Notes: generated by a model not told the origin, from the sequence alone. A DNA stretch of 64,000 nt from Dastarcus helophoroides (GCA_028583605.1 CM053330.1:30713619-30777618), one strand, 5' to 3'. Counted from the first letter of the stretch, positions 52,736-64,000 are shown. A program made the numbers and translations.

Positions 52736-54690
52736 ACTTTCGAGAAAAAGATCGACATTTTGGGAAAAAGATGGAAATTTTTTGAAAAAAGTCGAAATTT
52801 GATAAAAACTCCAAATGTCCCAGAAAGACCTGAATTGTGTCGAAATTTTGAAAAAAAAGGCCAATTTTAAGGAAAATTTAAGCCTCTTCTCCCCCACCCC
52901 ATTGTCATGTCAGAATATATCCACTACCGAAATATACAACAAAATTTTGAGAACCAAGTTGGACTTTGAATTGAAACAAAGATCGACATTTTGAGAAAAA
53001 GATGGACATTTTGTGAAAAAAAGTCTAAATTTGATAATGTCCCAGAAAGACCTAAATTGTGTCGAAATTAAAAAAAAAGGGCCAATTTCGAGGAAAATTT
53101 CAGGCTTCTCTCCCCCACCCCACTGTCACGTCAGAATATATCCACTGTCCAGAGATAAAACGAAATTTTGAGAATCAAGTTGGAATTTGAATTGAGAAAA
53201 AGATCGACATTTTGAGAAATAGATGGAAATTTTGTGAAAAAAAGTCGAAATTGATAAAAACTCCAAATGTACCAGAAAGACCCGAATTGTGTCGAAATTT
53301 AGAAAAAAAGGGCCAATTTTGAGAAAAATTTCAGGCTTTTCTTCCCCACCCCACTGTCACGTCAGAATATATCCACTATCGAGATATATAACGAAATTTT
53401 GAGAATCAAGTTGGAATGTGAATTAAGAAAAAGATCGACATTTTGAGAAAAAGATGGTAGTTTTGTAAAAAAAGTCGAAATTTGATAAAAACTCCAAATG
53501 TCCCAGAAAGACCCGAATTGTGTCGAAATTTTGAAAAAAAGGACCAATTTCGAGGAAAATTTCAGGCTCCTTTCCCCCACCCCACTGTCACGTCAGAATA
53601 TATTCACTGTCGAAATATACTACAAAATTTTGTGAAAATAGGTAGAAATTTGATGAAAACTCCAAATGTCCCAGAAAGACCCAAATTGTGTGGAAATTTT
53701 GAAAAAGAGGGTCAATTGCGAGGAAAATTTCAGCGTTCTCTCCCCCACCCCACTGTCACGTCAGAATATGTCAACTATCGAAATATACAACGAAATTTTG
53801 AGACCCAAGTTGGAATTTGAATTGAGAAAAACATCGACATTTTGAGAAAAAAATGGAAATTTGGGAAAATGGGTCGAAATTTGATAAAAACTCCAAATGT
53901 TCCAGAAAGACCCAAAGATCGACATTTTGGGAAAAAGATGGAAATTTTGTGAGAAAAGGTCGAAATTTGATAAAAATTCCAAATGTCCCAGTAAGTCCCA
54001 AATTGTGTGGAAATTTTGAAAAAAGGGCCAATTTTGAAGAAAATTTGAGGCTCCTCTTTCTCACTCCACTGTCACGTCAGAATATGTCCACTATCGAAAT
54101 ATATTACGAAATTTTCAGAACCAAGTTGGAATTTGAATTGAAATAAAGATTGACATTTTGAGAAAAAGATGGAAGTTTTGTGAAAAAAAGTCGAAATTTC
54201 ATAAAAACTCCAAATGTCCCAGAAAGACCCAAATTGTGCCGAAACTTTGAAAAATAGGTCCAATTTTGAGGAATATTTCAGGCTCCTCTTCCCCACCCCA
54301 CTGTTACGTCAGAATATATCCACTGTCGAAATATACAACGAAATTTTGAGAACCAAGTTGGAATTTGAATTGAGGAAAAGGTCGACATTTTAAGAAAAAG
54401 ATGACAATTTTATGAAAAAAGGTCGAAATTTGATGAAAACTCCAAATGTCCCAGAAAGACCCGAATTGTGCCGAAATTATGAAAAAAAGGGCCAATTTTG
54501 AGGAAAATTTCAGGCTCCTCTCCCCCACCCCACTGTCACGTCAGAATATATCCGCTATCGAAATATACAACGAAATGTTGAGAACCAAGTTAGAATTTGA
54601 ATTTTCTGAAATTTTCATATCCAACAAATATTTTCAAAAAATATTTTTCAAAATTTACAAATAAGTATTCTAAAAATGTTGACTTTTTTT
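52736..54690 (+). repeat. 231-bp satellite array
   Basis: The landmark CTGTCACGTCAGAATATATC occurs at about 52,902, 53,123, 53,354, 53,585, 53,753, 54,069, 54,301 and 54,533. Spacings are 221, 231, 231, 168, 316, 232 and 232 bp: a 231-232 bp unit with one 63-bp deletion and one ~85-bp partial duplication. Each unit carries GATCGACATTTTGAGAAAAA, AAAACTCCAAATGTCCCAG, AAAGACCCGAATTGTG and CTCCCCCACCCCACTG. As 231 is divisible by three, frames persist in register and yield minus-strand peptides (MGERSLKFSSKLALFF) in several units. Stops vary between units, so I do not regard them as genes. Units are far more alike than in the other arrays, so expansion is recent. Confidence 0.9.
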
Positions 54691-55344
54691 ATTAAATTTC
54701 GAAGAAACGGCAAAGTTTGATAAACAAGAAGTTTGGAAAAATTCGAATTTAAAAAAAGTCGAAATTTTCAGAAGAAAGTTAAATTTTGAGAAATCACGAA
54801 CTTAAAAAAACGACGAATTTTGTGATGAAGATTCAAAACTTTGGGAAAGTAGGATTTTGATAAAAGACTTCGAATTTTAGAATACATTTGAAATTTCAAA
54901 AGAAAAAGAGAAATGTGATAAAAAGACGAATTTTGAGAAAAAATTTGAAATTCTGAGAAAATGTCGAAATTTCAAGGAAAGAACCAATTTTCAGAAAAAA
55001 AATTCAAATTTTTGAAAAAGGTTCCCGGGGCTGAAAATAGTTGGCTGTATGAACCAGGGGAAAGCAAACGTCTAGCTAAGTAGGAAAAGAGAATTTAAAA
55101 ATATTTTTTATTAAGTAGGACTGGATAAGGGTCCATGGACCCCAGCTTAAGTAACCCTGCCTTAATAGTTGCATGGTTACTTTATAAACAAGGTACCGTT
55201 TTATTGCCAAATATATTTGCATAATTTCTTGCGGATGGGAATATTAAAAAACATACGAATATTCACAAATGCGAATGCGAATATTCGTTACATCACGACT
55301 TTAAATGATTAGACATTTTCAAAAAAGGTAAAATTGTCAAAGAA
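54691..55344 (+). repeat. A-rich vocabulary block and short island
   Basis: A-rich words continue to about 55,015. 55,020-55,300 is plain AT-rich sequence with GGGTCCATGGACCCCAGC, a small palindrome centred on CCATGG. No gene is seen. Confidence 0.45.
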
Positions 55345-55960
55345 GTCAAAATTTTGAAGTTTTCAAAAGTCGAGAGTTAGAAAATGCTAAAATTCTAAAA
55401 AGACAGAAATTTCGAAAGTCAATATTTTGACACAAATCAAAATTTTAAAAAAGTGGGAAGTTCTTCATAAATGGAAATTTCAAAATGGCAATATTTTCAA
55501 AATATATAGAAATTTCAAAAAACAGCAGACACTAAAAAAAGTCAAAATTTTCAGAAAGATTCGAAGGTTTCAAAAAAGTCGACAAATTTAAGTGGAAGAA
55601 TTTTTGGAACAAAATCAACAATTTGAGGAAATGAAATGAAAAAGTCATTTTTTTTCAACAAAGCTCAAATTTTAAAATAACATTACGGAAATAATCGAAA
55701 TTCAAAATATATCTAAATTTTAAAAAAAAATCGAATTGGACCAAAAAAAAATCTCTATTTTAGCTGATATTAAAAAAAACCTGACGGATTAATAACAAAA
55801 GCAAATATAAGTTTCGAGAAAGAGTCTAGATTATGACAACAATGAGATTCTCAAAAAAAATCGTCAATTTGAAAAAAACCGAAACCAACTAATTATATGA
55901 AAAACAATTTCGTTCTTTACAGATGCATTTGATCAAAATTCGACCACAAGTCATTTCATA
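55345..55960 (+). repeat. Segment duplicated from ~5.6-6.5 kb (copy B, no foldback insert)
   Basis: Collinear with 5,620-6,480, as described there. CAGCAGACACTAAAAAAAGT at about 55,519 corresponds to the insertion point of the foldback at 5,811, and no element is present. AAAACAATTTCGTTCTTTAC at 55,900 matches 6,416. Confidence 0.6.
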
Positions 55961-56649
55961 AAATCATGAAATTTTAACGGAACACGGTTTTTTATGCACA
56001 AATTTTTTAGAAGTGGACTCCACCAGCTAAGCTAATATTTTTAGACTAACATCGAAGTTGATATTTCCATACTAAGCGTTGAAAAAGAATGTTGTTAATT
56101 GAACAACATATCTACAGTCAAGAGTACAAATTTAATATTCATGCTTTACCCGGGGAAGGTCAATAACACATTCTAACAGAAATGTTAACCTGATAGTTTT
56201 TTTCAAATTTATTAAACGGAAAATTGACATTCAACGTTAAGAAATTGCAGTTTATTTTTGTCTACATACTAATTATAATCTTGATTTAAATTTCAATTGC
56301 ATAATCGCTGCTTATTTCGCTGGGCAAAAGCATATCAAAACGGAACAAGTTTCCTGGCTTATTATACTTATATGTTAGCTCTTCCTCCTCTTCGTCGGTC
56401 ATGATACAATTATTTCTCTATTAGGATGGTAAATTTTCTGTAACATGCCGACCGTCACCGGCGACTTCCTTAAAAATTGGATACCGCAGGATATGGATGT
56501 AGCAAGTAGTTATATTCGTGATTTTTAATTGTGTAAACCGCTTGATGAATATAACTCGTGTCCACAAGGAGCGCCGAAGCGTACCAAACACTCATAATGG
56601 TTCGCTTCCCGTAAAGGTATGAATGTTATCCTAAAATTTCCTCGATTCT
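55961..56649. other. Complex island upstream of LINE, no gene
   Basis: Even-composition sequence, including CATGCCGACCGTCACCGGCG and CACAAGGAGCGCCGAAGCGT. The last ~100 bp may belong to the LINE but are too eroded to translate. No other feature could be established. Confidence 0.35.
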
Positions 56650-57235
56650 AATAATCATGTGCACACCATTGCCAAATCCGCCTCTCAGAAGCTAGGCTTT
56701 GTTTTTAGAGCTAAAAAGTACTTCATATCTCATCAGTTACTAACACTATACAAAGCTTAAGTTAGGCCAACACTAGAATACTGTTCTCATGTTTGGAGTT
56801 CAGCCCCAAAGCACACTTTAGCTATTTTGGATTTAATTCAAAGAAGAGTGATTCGCCTAATTGATGACGAGAGTTTGATCGATTTTCTCGAAACACTAGA
56901 TCGCAGGCGGATGGTTGGTGACTTGTCTCTTTTCTACAAGTACTATCATGGAAGATGCTCGCAGAAACCAATAGGATTGATCCCCCCAAAGGCAAGATTC
57001 TTGAGGCATACAAGACAGTCGAAGACAGCAAATTCCTGTGTGGTCCAGCTTGACGCAGTGAAGACTTCTGTCTGTTCTATAGAACTTCCAAACTATGGTA
57101 CTCGTTACCGACAGGAATTTTCCCCAAAAATTACAACCTATCCTTGTTTAAGAAGGCGGTTCATCGCCATCTATTTTTGTTTCCGCATCCCACTCGCAGT
57201 GCTTTGAAGGCATAATGGGGTTGCCTTTGGGAGTG
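56650..57235 (+). pseudogene. LINE reverse-transcriptase C-terminal fragment and 3' end, copy 1
   Basis: The + frame reads HVHTIAKSASQKLGFVFRAK, then YFISHQLLTLYKA, a TAA stop where a Q codon is usual, then VRPTLEYCSHVWSSAPKH, LDLIQRRVIRLIDDESL, RRMVGDLSLFYKYYHGRCSQ and IPPKARFLRHTRQS. This is the thumb and C-terminal region of a Jockey/CR1-like non-LTR retrotransposon polymerase. After KTSV a deletion of ~16 bp against the 31.7-kb copy shifts the frame. The expected tail (FYRTSKLWYSLPTGIFPKN, then FKKAVHRHLF) continues in another frame to TAA. The 3' UTR is short (GAAGGCATAATGGGGTTGCC). It is 5' truncated, has one stop and one frameshift, and is not functional. Confidence 0.88.
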
Positions 57236-57239
57236 GATT

Positions 57240-60200
57240 GAAAATTTCGTTATTTTTTCAAATTTTCAATATTTTTGGAAATGTCAGCTGTTTCAAAATT
57301 TTGAGTTTACTTTAAAAATTGTATCTTTCTTTTGTAAATTCTATGATAAAGATTTCGTTTAAATTTTTAAAAAAGTGGAAAATTTTGAAAAAGGCAAAAT
57401 TTTCCACTTTTTTAAAAATTTGCACTTTTTTTGGATCCTAAAATTTCGACTTTTTTTTGATAATTTCGACTATTACTCAAAATTTCAAATTTCTTTGAAT
57501 AGTTGGAATTTTGTGAAAATTTGGCCCATTTTCAATGTTTTTGAAAATTTCTTTTTTTTTAAATTTCATTACTTTTCAAAATGCTGATTTTTTGCATATT
57601 TTCGATTTTTTTTTTTGGAAAAATTTCGACCTTGAAATTTTGAATCTTTTGGAAAAATTGGCAATTTTGGTCAAATTCGGACTTTTTTTTTCAAAATCTC
57701 GGCATTTTTTTTTAATTTTGGCATTTCTTTAAATTATTGACTTTTTATGAAAATTTTCAATCAAAAACTTTGACTTTAAAAAAAGTTCGACTTTTTTTTT
57801 GAAAATCATAATTATCCCAAATTGCGACGTTTCCTTAAAAATGTTGACTTTTCTGATAATATTGGCTTTTCGTCAGTATTTAAACTTTTCGAAAATTTGT
57901 CTCAAAATTTTACACTTTTTTTGAAATCTTGACATTTTAAAAAGTTGACTATTTTTTAACCCTTAGTCTACTTTTTGAATTTTTCAAAAAATTTTGAATT
58001 GTTTTGCAAATTTCGCATCTTTTCAATTCCCGAATTTTTTGAAAATATCGACTTTTCAAAATGTTTACGTTTTTTCATAATGTTTACGTTTTTTTTTCAA
58101 AATTGCATCATTTTTCAAAATTTTGTTTTTTTGCAAACTTTCGATGTTTTTTTTTTGGAGAAGTTTCGGTTTTCTTGAAATTTTGACTTTTTTGAATTTT
58201 TTGACTGTTTTACAAAATTTCGAATTTTTTGGAAAATTTGGCAAATTTTTAACAAATTTGAATTTTTTTTTAAATGTCGGCATTTTTTTTTAATTCTGAC
58301 ATTTCTTTAAATTATTGATTTTTTATGAAAATTTTCAATCACTTCGACTTTTTTTGAAAATCATAATTATCCCAAATTGCCACGTTTCCTTGAAAATGTT
58401 GACTTTTCTGATAATATTGGCTTTTCGTCAGTATTTAAATTTTTCGAAAATTTGTCTCAAAATTTTACTCTTTTTTTGAAATCTCGACATTTTTAAAAGT
58501 TGACTGTTTTTGAACCTTTAGTCTACTTTTTGAATTTTTTTAAACATCTTGAATTGTTTTGAAAATTTCGCACCTTTTCAAATTTCCGAATTTTTTTGTC
58601 GACTTTTCAAAATGTTTACATTTTTTAAAATGTTGACCTTTTTTTAAAAATTTCATCATTTTAAAAAAAATTTTTTTGCCAACTTTCGATGTTTTTTTTT
58701 GGAAAAATTTCGGCCTTCTTGAAATATCGATTTTTTTTAAATGTTTTTGACTGTTTTGCAAAATTTCGAATTTTTTTGAAAATTTGGCAATTTTTGGTCA
58801 ATTTTGGACTTTTTTTTTTTCAAAATGTCGGTTTTTTTAATGTTGGCATTTCTTTAAATTATTGACTTTTTATGAAAATTTTCAATCAAAAACTTTGACT
58901 TCAAAAAAAGTTCGACTTATTTTAAAAATCATAATTATTCCAAATCGCATTTCTTCAGTATTTAAATTTTTCGAAAATTTGACTCAAAATTTTTCACCTT
59001 TTTTGAAATCTCGACATATTTTTCAATTTTGACTTTTTTTGAACCTTTAGTCCACTTTTAGCATTTAAAAAAAATTTTTAATTGTTTCGAAAATTTCGTA
59101 TCTTCAAATTCTCGAATTTTTTGAAAATGTCGACTTTTCAAAATGTTTACATTTTTTCAAAATGTTGGCCTTTTCAAAATTTCATCCATTTTCAAAATTT
59201 TGATTTTTTGCAAACTTTCGATTTTTTGCAAACTTTTGATTTTTTTTTGGATAAATTTCGGTTTTTTTTGAAGTTTCGACTTTTTTTTGACTGTTTTGCA
59301 TTTCGAATATTTTTGAAAATTTGGCAATTTTTGTCAAATTTAGACTTTATTTCAAAATTTCGAATATTTTTGAAAATTTGGCAATTTTTGCTCGAATTTG
59401 GACTTTTTTTTCAAAATGGCGGCATTTTTTTTAAATTTTGACATTTCTTTAAATTATTGATTTTTTATGAAAATTTTCAATCAAAAACTTTGACTTTTAA
59501 AAATGTTCGACTTTTTTTGAAAATCATAATTATCCCAAATTGCGACTTTTCTTTGAAAATGTTGACTTTTCTCATGATATTGGTTTTTCTTCAGTATTTA
59601 AACTTTTCGGAAATTTGACCTAAAATTTTTCACTTTTTTTCGACATATGTTTAAATTTTGACTATTTTTGAACCTTTAGTCTACTTTTTGCATTTTGTAA
59701 AAATTTTGAATTGTTTTGAAAATTTCGCATCTTTTCAAATTCTCGATTTTTTTAAAAATGTCGACTTTTCAAAATGTTTACATTTGTTTAAAATATTGAC
59801 CCTTTTTTCAAAATTTCATCATTTTTAAAAATTTGATTTTTTACAAACTTTCGATTTTTTGTTTGGAAAAATTCCGACCTTCTTGCAATTTCGACTCTTT
59901 TTGAATTGTTTTGACTCTTTTGCAAAATTTCGAATTTTTTTAAAATTTTGGCAAATTTTGGTCAAATGTGGACTTTTTTCCAAAATGTCGAAATTTTTTT
60001 AATGTTGCCATTTTTTTAAATTATTGATTTTTTATGAACATTTTCAATCAAAAACTTTGACTTTAAAATATGTTCGTACTTTTTTTGAAAATCATAATTA
60101 TACCAAATTGCGACTTTTCCTTGAAAATGTTGACTTCTGATAATAATGGTTTTACTTCAGTATTTAAACTTATCGAAAATTTGACTCAAAATTTTTATTT

Positions 60201-60420
60201 TTTTTGAAACCTCGACATATTTTTAAATTTTGATTATTTTTGAAACTTTAGTCTGTCTTTTGCATTAAAAAAAAATTTGAATTGTTTTGAAAATTTCGCA
60301 TCTTTTCAAATTTTCGAATTTATCGAAAATGTCGACCTTTCAAAATGTTTACATTTTTTCAAAATTTTAACCGTTTTTTGAGAATTCCAAAATTTCCTCC
60401 ATTTTCCAAAGTTTTGTCTT
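57240..60420 (-). repeat. T-rich array with ~570 bp units
   Basis: AATCATAATTATCCCAAATT or close variants occur at 57,804, 58,359, 58,927, 59,523 and 60,090, spacings 555, 568, 596 and 567 bp. In register are TCAATCAAAAACTTTGACTT, TTCAGTATTTAAA, CCTTTAGTCTACTTTTTG and TTGCAAACTTTCGAT. Units differ by many substitutions and small indels. The + strand is T-rich throughout; frames are F/I/L/N-rich artefacts. It abuts the LINE end directly. Confidence 0.8.
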
Positions 60421-60560
60421 TTAGAAGTATTAATTAATATTGGAAAATATTTTTTCTCAAAATTAGAATTTTTTTGAAGAATGTTGCTTTTTAATTGCGA
60501 ATTTTAAAGACTTTGAACAGAGTGTTTTTTTAAAATATCGACCTTTTCATTAAAATATAG

Positions 60561-60900
60561 AGTTTTTCTCGAAGTTGACTTTTTTCAGAGTAAGGACTTT
60601 TTCAAAATTTTAACGATATTTCGAAATTTCGATCTTTTTGAAAACTTTGATGTCGATTCATCAAAATATCGACTTTTTTTTCGAAGTTGTGTTTATTCAC
60701 AGTAAGGGCTTTTGCAAAATTCCGACCATTTTTTGAAATTTCGATCTTTTTGAAAACTTTGATATCAATTCATCGAAATGTCAATTTTTTTCTCGAGGTT
60801 GTAATTTTTCAGAGTAAGGGCTTTTGTAAAACTCCTATCCTTTTCCAAATTTCTATCTTTTTTGAAATCTTTGATCATTTTTTAAAATTTTCGGCTACTT
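60561..60900 (-). repeat. 112-bp tandem repeat, three units
   Basis: TAAGGACTTTTTC at 60,591, TAAGGGCTTTTGC at 60,703 and TAAGGGCTTTTGT at 60,815 are each 112 bp apart. AAATTTCGATCTTTTTGAAA and CTTTGATATCAATTCATC recur in register. It is a short local amplification within T-rich sequence that continues to about 61,590. Confidence 0.75.
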
Positions 60901-61591
60901 TGAAAGCTTCGACCCTTTTTTTTACTTTTTGTCGAAACTTTGAATGTTTTCCTTTTTCCTAAAATTTTGGATTTTTTGAACAATCTGGCTCATTAAATTG
61001 CGAATTTAAAAATTTTTTGACAAATTAATTATGCCAGAAAATGTTGCCCTTTTTTTCGATCTTTTTCAAAATTTTGACTTTTGTTCAAATTTTTGACTTT
61101 TTTGCAAATTCGGTTACTTTGAAACACTTTTTTTTAACTCTTTGACCTTGCCTGCACAATATTTCAACTTTTTTCTAAAAATTTTCAGTTTCAAAAGTTT
61201 TGAATTCGAACTTTACTTAATACATTTTGATGTTCATCTCGATATTTCGAGCCTTTTTAAAAATACGATTTAAAGTCGAAATTTAAATAAGAAATTAAAA
61301 ATTCGGAATAAAGACTACGAATTTCAAGAAAATCATATGTAAATGTTGAAATTTTGAATTTTTTGCAAACATTTTGGGTTTAAAATTAAATTTCATGATT
61401 TTTCGACTTTTTTTTTCTACATTTTTACACAAATGTCGATTTTGATAATTTTGCATAGTTTTAAAATAAGTTTTTGATTTTTGTCTTTGATTTTAAAATT
61501 TTGATATTCCGAAATTTCCATTTTTTTTTCAAAATGAAATTTTAAGAAAAGTTGGAAACTTTGCTTAAACTTTTTTCTGCGAATTCTATAC

Positions 61592-61735
61592 TTTTTTTTG
61601 AAGTGAAAACTTCTTTAGACGCGTCGAGCGACTTTTCATAGAGGTAAACTTATGGTTTAGCGTGATCATCACGAGTTACTATCACACTAATTTGCGTTAC
61701 CAACATGCTCAATGTTATCAGAATGTGCAGCGTGC
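61592..61735 (-). mobile_element. tRNA-derived SINE, copy 3 (3' part only)
   Basis: On the + strand GAAGTGAAAACTTCTTTAG, ACTTATGGTTTAGCGTGATC, CTAATTTGCGTTACCAACAT and GCTCAATGTTATCAGAATGT match the 3' body of the SINEs at 23,035 and 23,515 in reverse reading. The tRNA-like head is absent, as expected for a 5'-truncated copy. Confidence 0.6.
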
Positions 61736-61900
61736 TTCCGAATATGATAGTAATACTTAAGGAGCATAATTTTTGGGTGATTTTAAGAAAAATAGTTTAT
61801 ATCAACCTAGGTTTATTTATAAAATACGGGGTCTCGAAAATTAAGAAAAGAATTAGTTTTTCCTTAAATATTTTGAAACCTCTCGAAATTTTTTTTTTTA

Positions 61901-61947
61901 ATTTTGGTAGATACTAATTGTTATGTTTAATTAGTATCTATCAAAAT
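61901..61947. repeat. Short perfect-type hairpin
   Basis: ATTTTGGTAGATACTAATT (61,901-61,919) and AATTAGTATCTATCAAAAT (61,929-61,947) are inverted, with one G/A difference that would still pair as G-U in RNA, around a 9-nt loop. It may be the relic of a tiny MITE. It is too short for a typical animal pre-miRNA. Confidence 0.6.
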
Positions 61948-62423
61948 TCAAAAGGCATTTTTTTTGCAGGAAAAAGATTTGCTCTACTTGTATCAGTGGC
62001 GCGCCAGCAGTAAATGCCTATTTTTTTTTCAAATTATGACAATTTGCTCGTCATTTCAATATTACGTTGTCAATTTCTACTTTATTGCTAAAATTTTGAG
62101 TGTAAAAGTTTTTTTTATAAAATACGATTTTTTCCTCAGAAGTTTCAATTTTCTTCTGAAAATTTCGAACTATAATTTCAAGTGAAAATTCCAAAGTACC
62201 CCACCACGCTTTGGCAATTAAGAGATTCAGATTCAGGGGTTCAAGTCGGCGATATTTAACCTCAAAATAAAATGACAATTTGTAAACCCCCTCACTTGCT
62301 TTTTCCAGTTTAGAAAAGCACACAGACCACACATTCGTCGCCCCGTTATGAAAATAATTCCTGTCGTTTGATTTGCGGCGTATAAATAAAGGGCGCCCGT
62401 GGCTGCATAACGTTCAAAGTGCA

Positions 62424-62639
62424 ATGGCGGCGAGAACAAACACTTCATCTAAATTTCAAGCAGCCGAGTTGGCCGACAAGCTAATATTATTCCATAGCCA
62501 GAGCGCCGGTAATGCCACGGAAAGAATTAGCATGAAATTGCGCTTAGAAATCAGCCAGTCTGGCTGCTGCGTTAATACGTTTCCAATAAAGTGTCCGGCG
62601 AATTTGCTTTACAAATTAACGCACTTGGTGCCAGAGTGA
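62424..62639 (+). CDS. Weak candidate small ORF with TATA box
   Basis: A 71-codon frame beginning MAARTNTSSKFQAAELADK starts at an ATG with G at -3 and G at +4, a good context. TATAAATA lies at 62,381-62,388, about 43 bp upstream, in a rare GC-richer patch. It ends YKLTHLVPE then TGA. Three cysteines are present; there is no signal peptide, membrane segment or recognised domain. The leader would be only about a dozen bases if the TATA is used, which is short. It may be an exon of a longer gene or chance. Confidence 0.22.
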   Translation: MAARTNTSSKFQAAELADKLILFHSQSAGNATERISMKLRLEISQSGCCVNTFPIKCPANLLYKLTHLVPE

Positions 62640-62799
62640 AACGTTTTATTGACGTTTCTATTTCTACTGCGGTTGATGAAACAAATTATCACATGCAGAA
62701 TAAAGAAAAACCGTTTTACAATAACTTTGATTGTGTGTTCCGGTAGCAAAATTAAATGAGTTTTCCTATTTTCCTACTGCAATAATACTCATAGTGGGT

Positions 62800-62990
62800 G
62801 GGTTGCCACCCATCTATTTAATAAATCTCTAAGCACTGATTGACAGACAACGGACAGCCTAAATGGGTGGATCTAGGAGCATGAAATTTTATACAGGTGT
62901 TCCCCATAATATGTAAGTGGGCACTAAGAAAGGATTTTTCAAAAATCAGTTTCTAGGATAGTAGAAATGGGCATTAACAGATAGGCAATT
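62800..62990 (-). repeat. Dispersed repeat R3, copy 3 (reverse)
   Basis: On the + strand CTCTAAGCACTGATTGACAG, ACAACGGACAGCCTAAATGG, TCTAGGAGCATGAAATTTTA, TTCCCCATAATATGTAAGTG, GGATTTTTCAAAAATCAG and GGGCATTAACAG are the reverse complement of the copy at 13,005-13,180. It is the closest match of the three pairings. Confidence 0.7.
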
Positions 62991-64000
62991 TTTATGTAAT
63001 CAATAATACACGCGATTGTATTTAAAGTTGTCTAAACGCGTTGAAAGTTAATATCATTGAAAAATTTGTCTCCTCACATTTATCCAATTTTTTTAAGTGA
63101 TCACTGGCATATTTTGACTTTCTTAGGACTTCTTCAGTTTCTAAAAATTTAAGTTTTAAATTCGAAATTTTGGCTTCAATTTGACACTTGCGATGTTTAT
63201 ATTGAAATATGGAGGAACATTTTTTTTAGACATGCTAAAGTTTCTTCCCGAAATTTTTAGTTTATAGTCAATATTTTCTGCAAACATTCGAAACATTTGG
63301 CTTTGTACTCTTTTTTCAAAATTCCTATTTAGATTTGATCCTTTTAAATTTCAAGTTTTTTTGAAACTTTTCAGTTTAAACGTGAAAAACATTCCTGTTT
63401 AAAATCCCACTATAAAACCGAAATATTTTTTCTCGAATTCGTTTCGTACAATTCGTTCAACATTTAAATATTCGTAAGTTACAAAGTCGGATTCTTCAAA
63501 AAATGAACAATTTTTAGTTACAAAAATGCCAAATTTCGAGAATAAAAAAAATTGGAAGACAGTCGAAGTTTTCCGAAAGTTAATATTTCTAAAAGACAAA
63601 ATTTTGTAGAATAGAAGAAATTTTGGGATTTTCAAAAAGGCGGTTAAAATTCGGAAAAAATGTCAACATTTTGAAAAATCGACATTTTCAAAATATTCAA
63701 GAATTTTTCAAATAATGCGAAATTTTTAAAACAATTCAAAATTTCGAAATTTTCAAAAACATTTTGAAAAGTCGACATTTTCAAAAAATTTGAGAATTTG
63801 AAAACATGCGAAATTTTCAAAACAATTCTAAATTTTAAAAAAATGCAAAAAGTAGTTAAAAAATAGTCACAATTTAAAAATATGTCAACATTTCAAAAAA
63901 GTGAAAAATTTTGAGTAAAATTTTCGAAAAGTTTAAATACTGAAGAAAAGCCAGTAATCATCAGGAAAGTCAACATTTTCAAGGAAAAGCCGCAATTTGG
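62991..64000. repeat. Return to short-word vocabulary, running off the window
   Basis: 63,000-63,400 is T-rich and 63,480-64,000 is A-rich, with GTCGACATTTTCAAAA and GCGAAATTTTCAAAACAATT repeating about every 100 bp near 63,670-63,830. No gene is visible, and the block continues beyond the end. Confidence 0.55.

Noticed and set aside
53362..54664. Family of ~72-97 residue F/S/K-rich proteins
   Set aside because: They are frames of the 231-bp satellite kept open by its divisible-by-three length. Starts and stops vary between units.
57375..59441. Short F/L/K/N-rich ORFs on both strands
   Set aside because: They arise from the T-rich array composition and lack any domain. The same holds for the frames at 29.7-30.5, 18.7-19.7 and 34.1-34.3 kb.
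61901..61947. microRNA precursor
   Set aside because: A 19-bp stem with a 9-nt loop is shorter than animal pre-miRNAs, and no flanking stem extends it.

Overview
The window looks like a gene-poor, AT-rich eukaryotic nuclear region, probably from an arthropod and most likely an insect. The best phylogenetic clue is a decayed reverse-transcriptase tail of a Jockey/CR1-like non-LTR retrotransposon at 56.65-57.24 kb, of a kind common in insects, with a second copy at 31.69-32.01 kb. tRNA-derived SINEs, PIF/Harbinger-like and pogo-like MITEs, hAT-like ends and a degenerate telomere-like tract fit this. There are no operons, rRNA genes, CRISPR arrays or complete recognisable protein-coding genes. 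Five short ORFs are listed as weak candidates only.

Most of the window is built from one degenerate vocabulary of short words, GTCGAAATTTTC followed by an A-run, in blocks that are A-rich on one strand and then abruptly T-rich. Several blocks have higher-order structure: a ~130-190 bp array (1.54-3.4 kb), a ~0.43-0.67 kb array (8.5-12.2 kb), a ~1.36 kb higher-order repeat (16.4-20.0 kb), a ~0.81 kb repeat (26.7-28.5 kb), a 231-bp satellite (52.7-54.6 kb), a ~570 bp repeat (57.4-60.4 kb) and a 112-bp repeat (60.6-60.9 kb).

The strongest structure is a giant imperfect palindrome at about 27.22-35.01 kb. Its two arms of roughly 3.5 kb read as reverse complements of each other around a ~515 bp unique spacer, and a LINE fragment is inserted in the right arm only. 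A second palindrome with ~350 bp arms lies at 40.28-41.08 kb, bordered by CT and GA tracts.

The most interesting mobile family is a ~190-215 bp foldback element present at nine sites. Two copies are flanked by direct repeats of 11 and 14 bp. Its core, CTGAAGATGATAGC..GCTATCGAAAC, resembles the conserved core of a hammerhead ribozyme, and the stem shows a compensatory base-pair change between copies. It may be a retrozyme-like or Penelope-related non-autonomous element; this is inference.

Between the arrays are more complex islands (e.g. 6.4-8.4, 12.2-14.9, 20.0-20.9, 23.8-25.6, 35.6-38.8, 41.4-43.9, 46.7-50.5, 55.9-57.2, 61.6-63.0 kb). They hold the transposon copies and the candidate ORFs. 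All coordinates of diverged repeats were read by eye and may be off by tens of bases.
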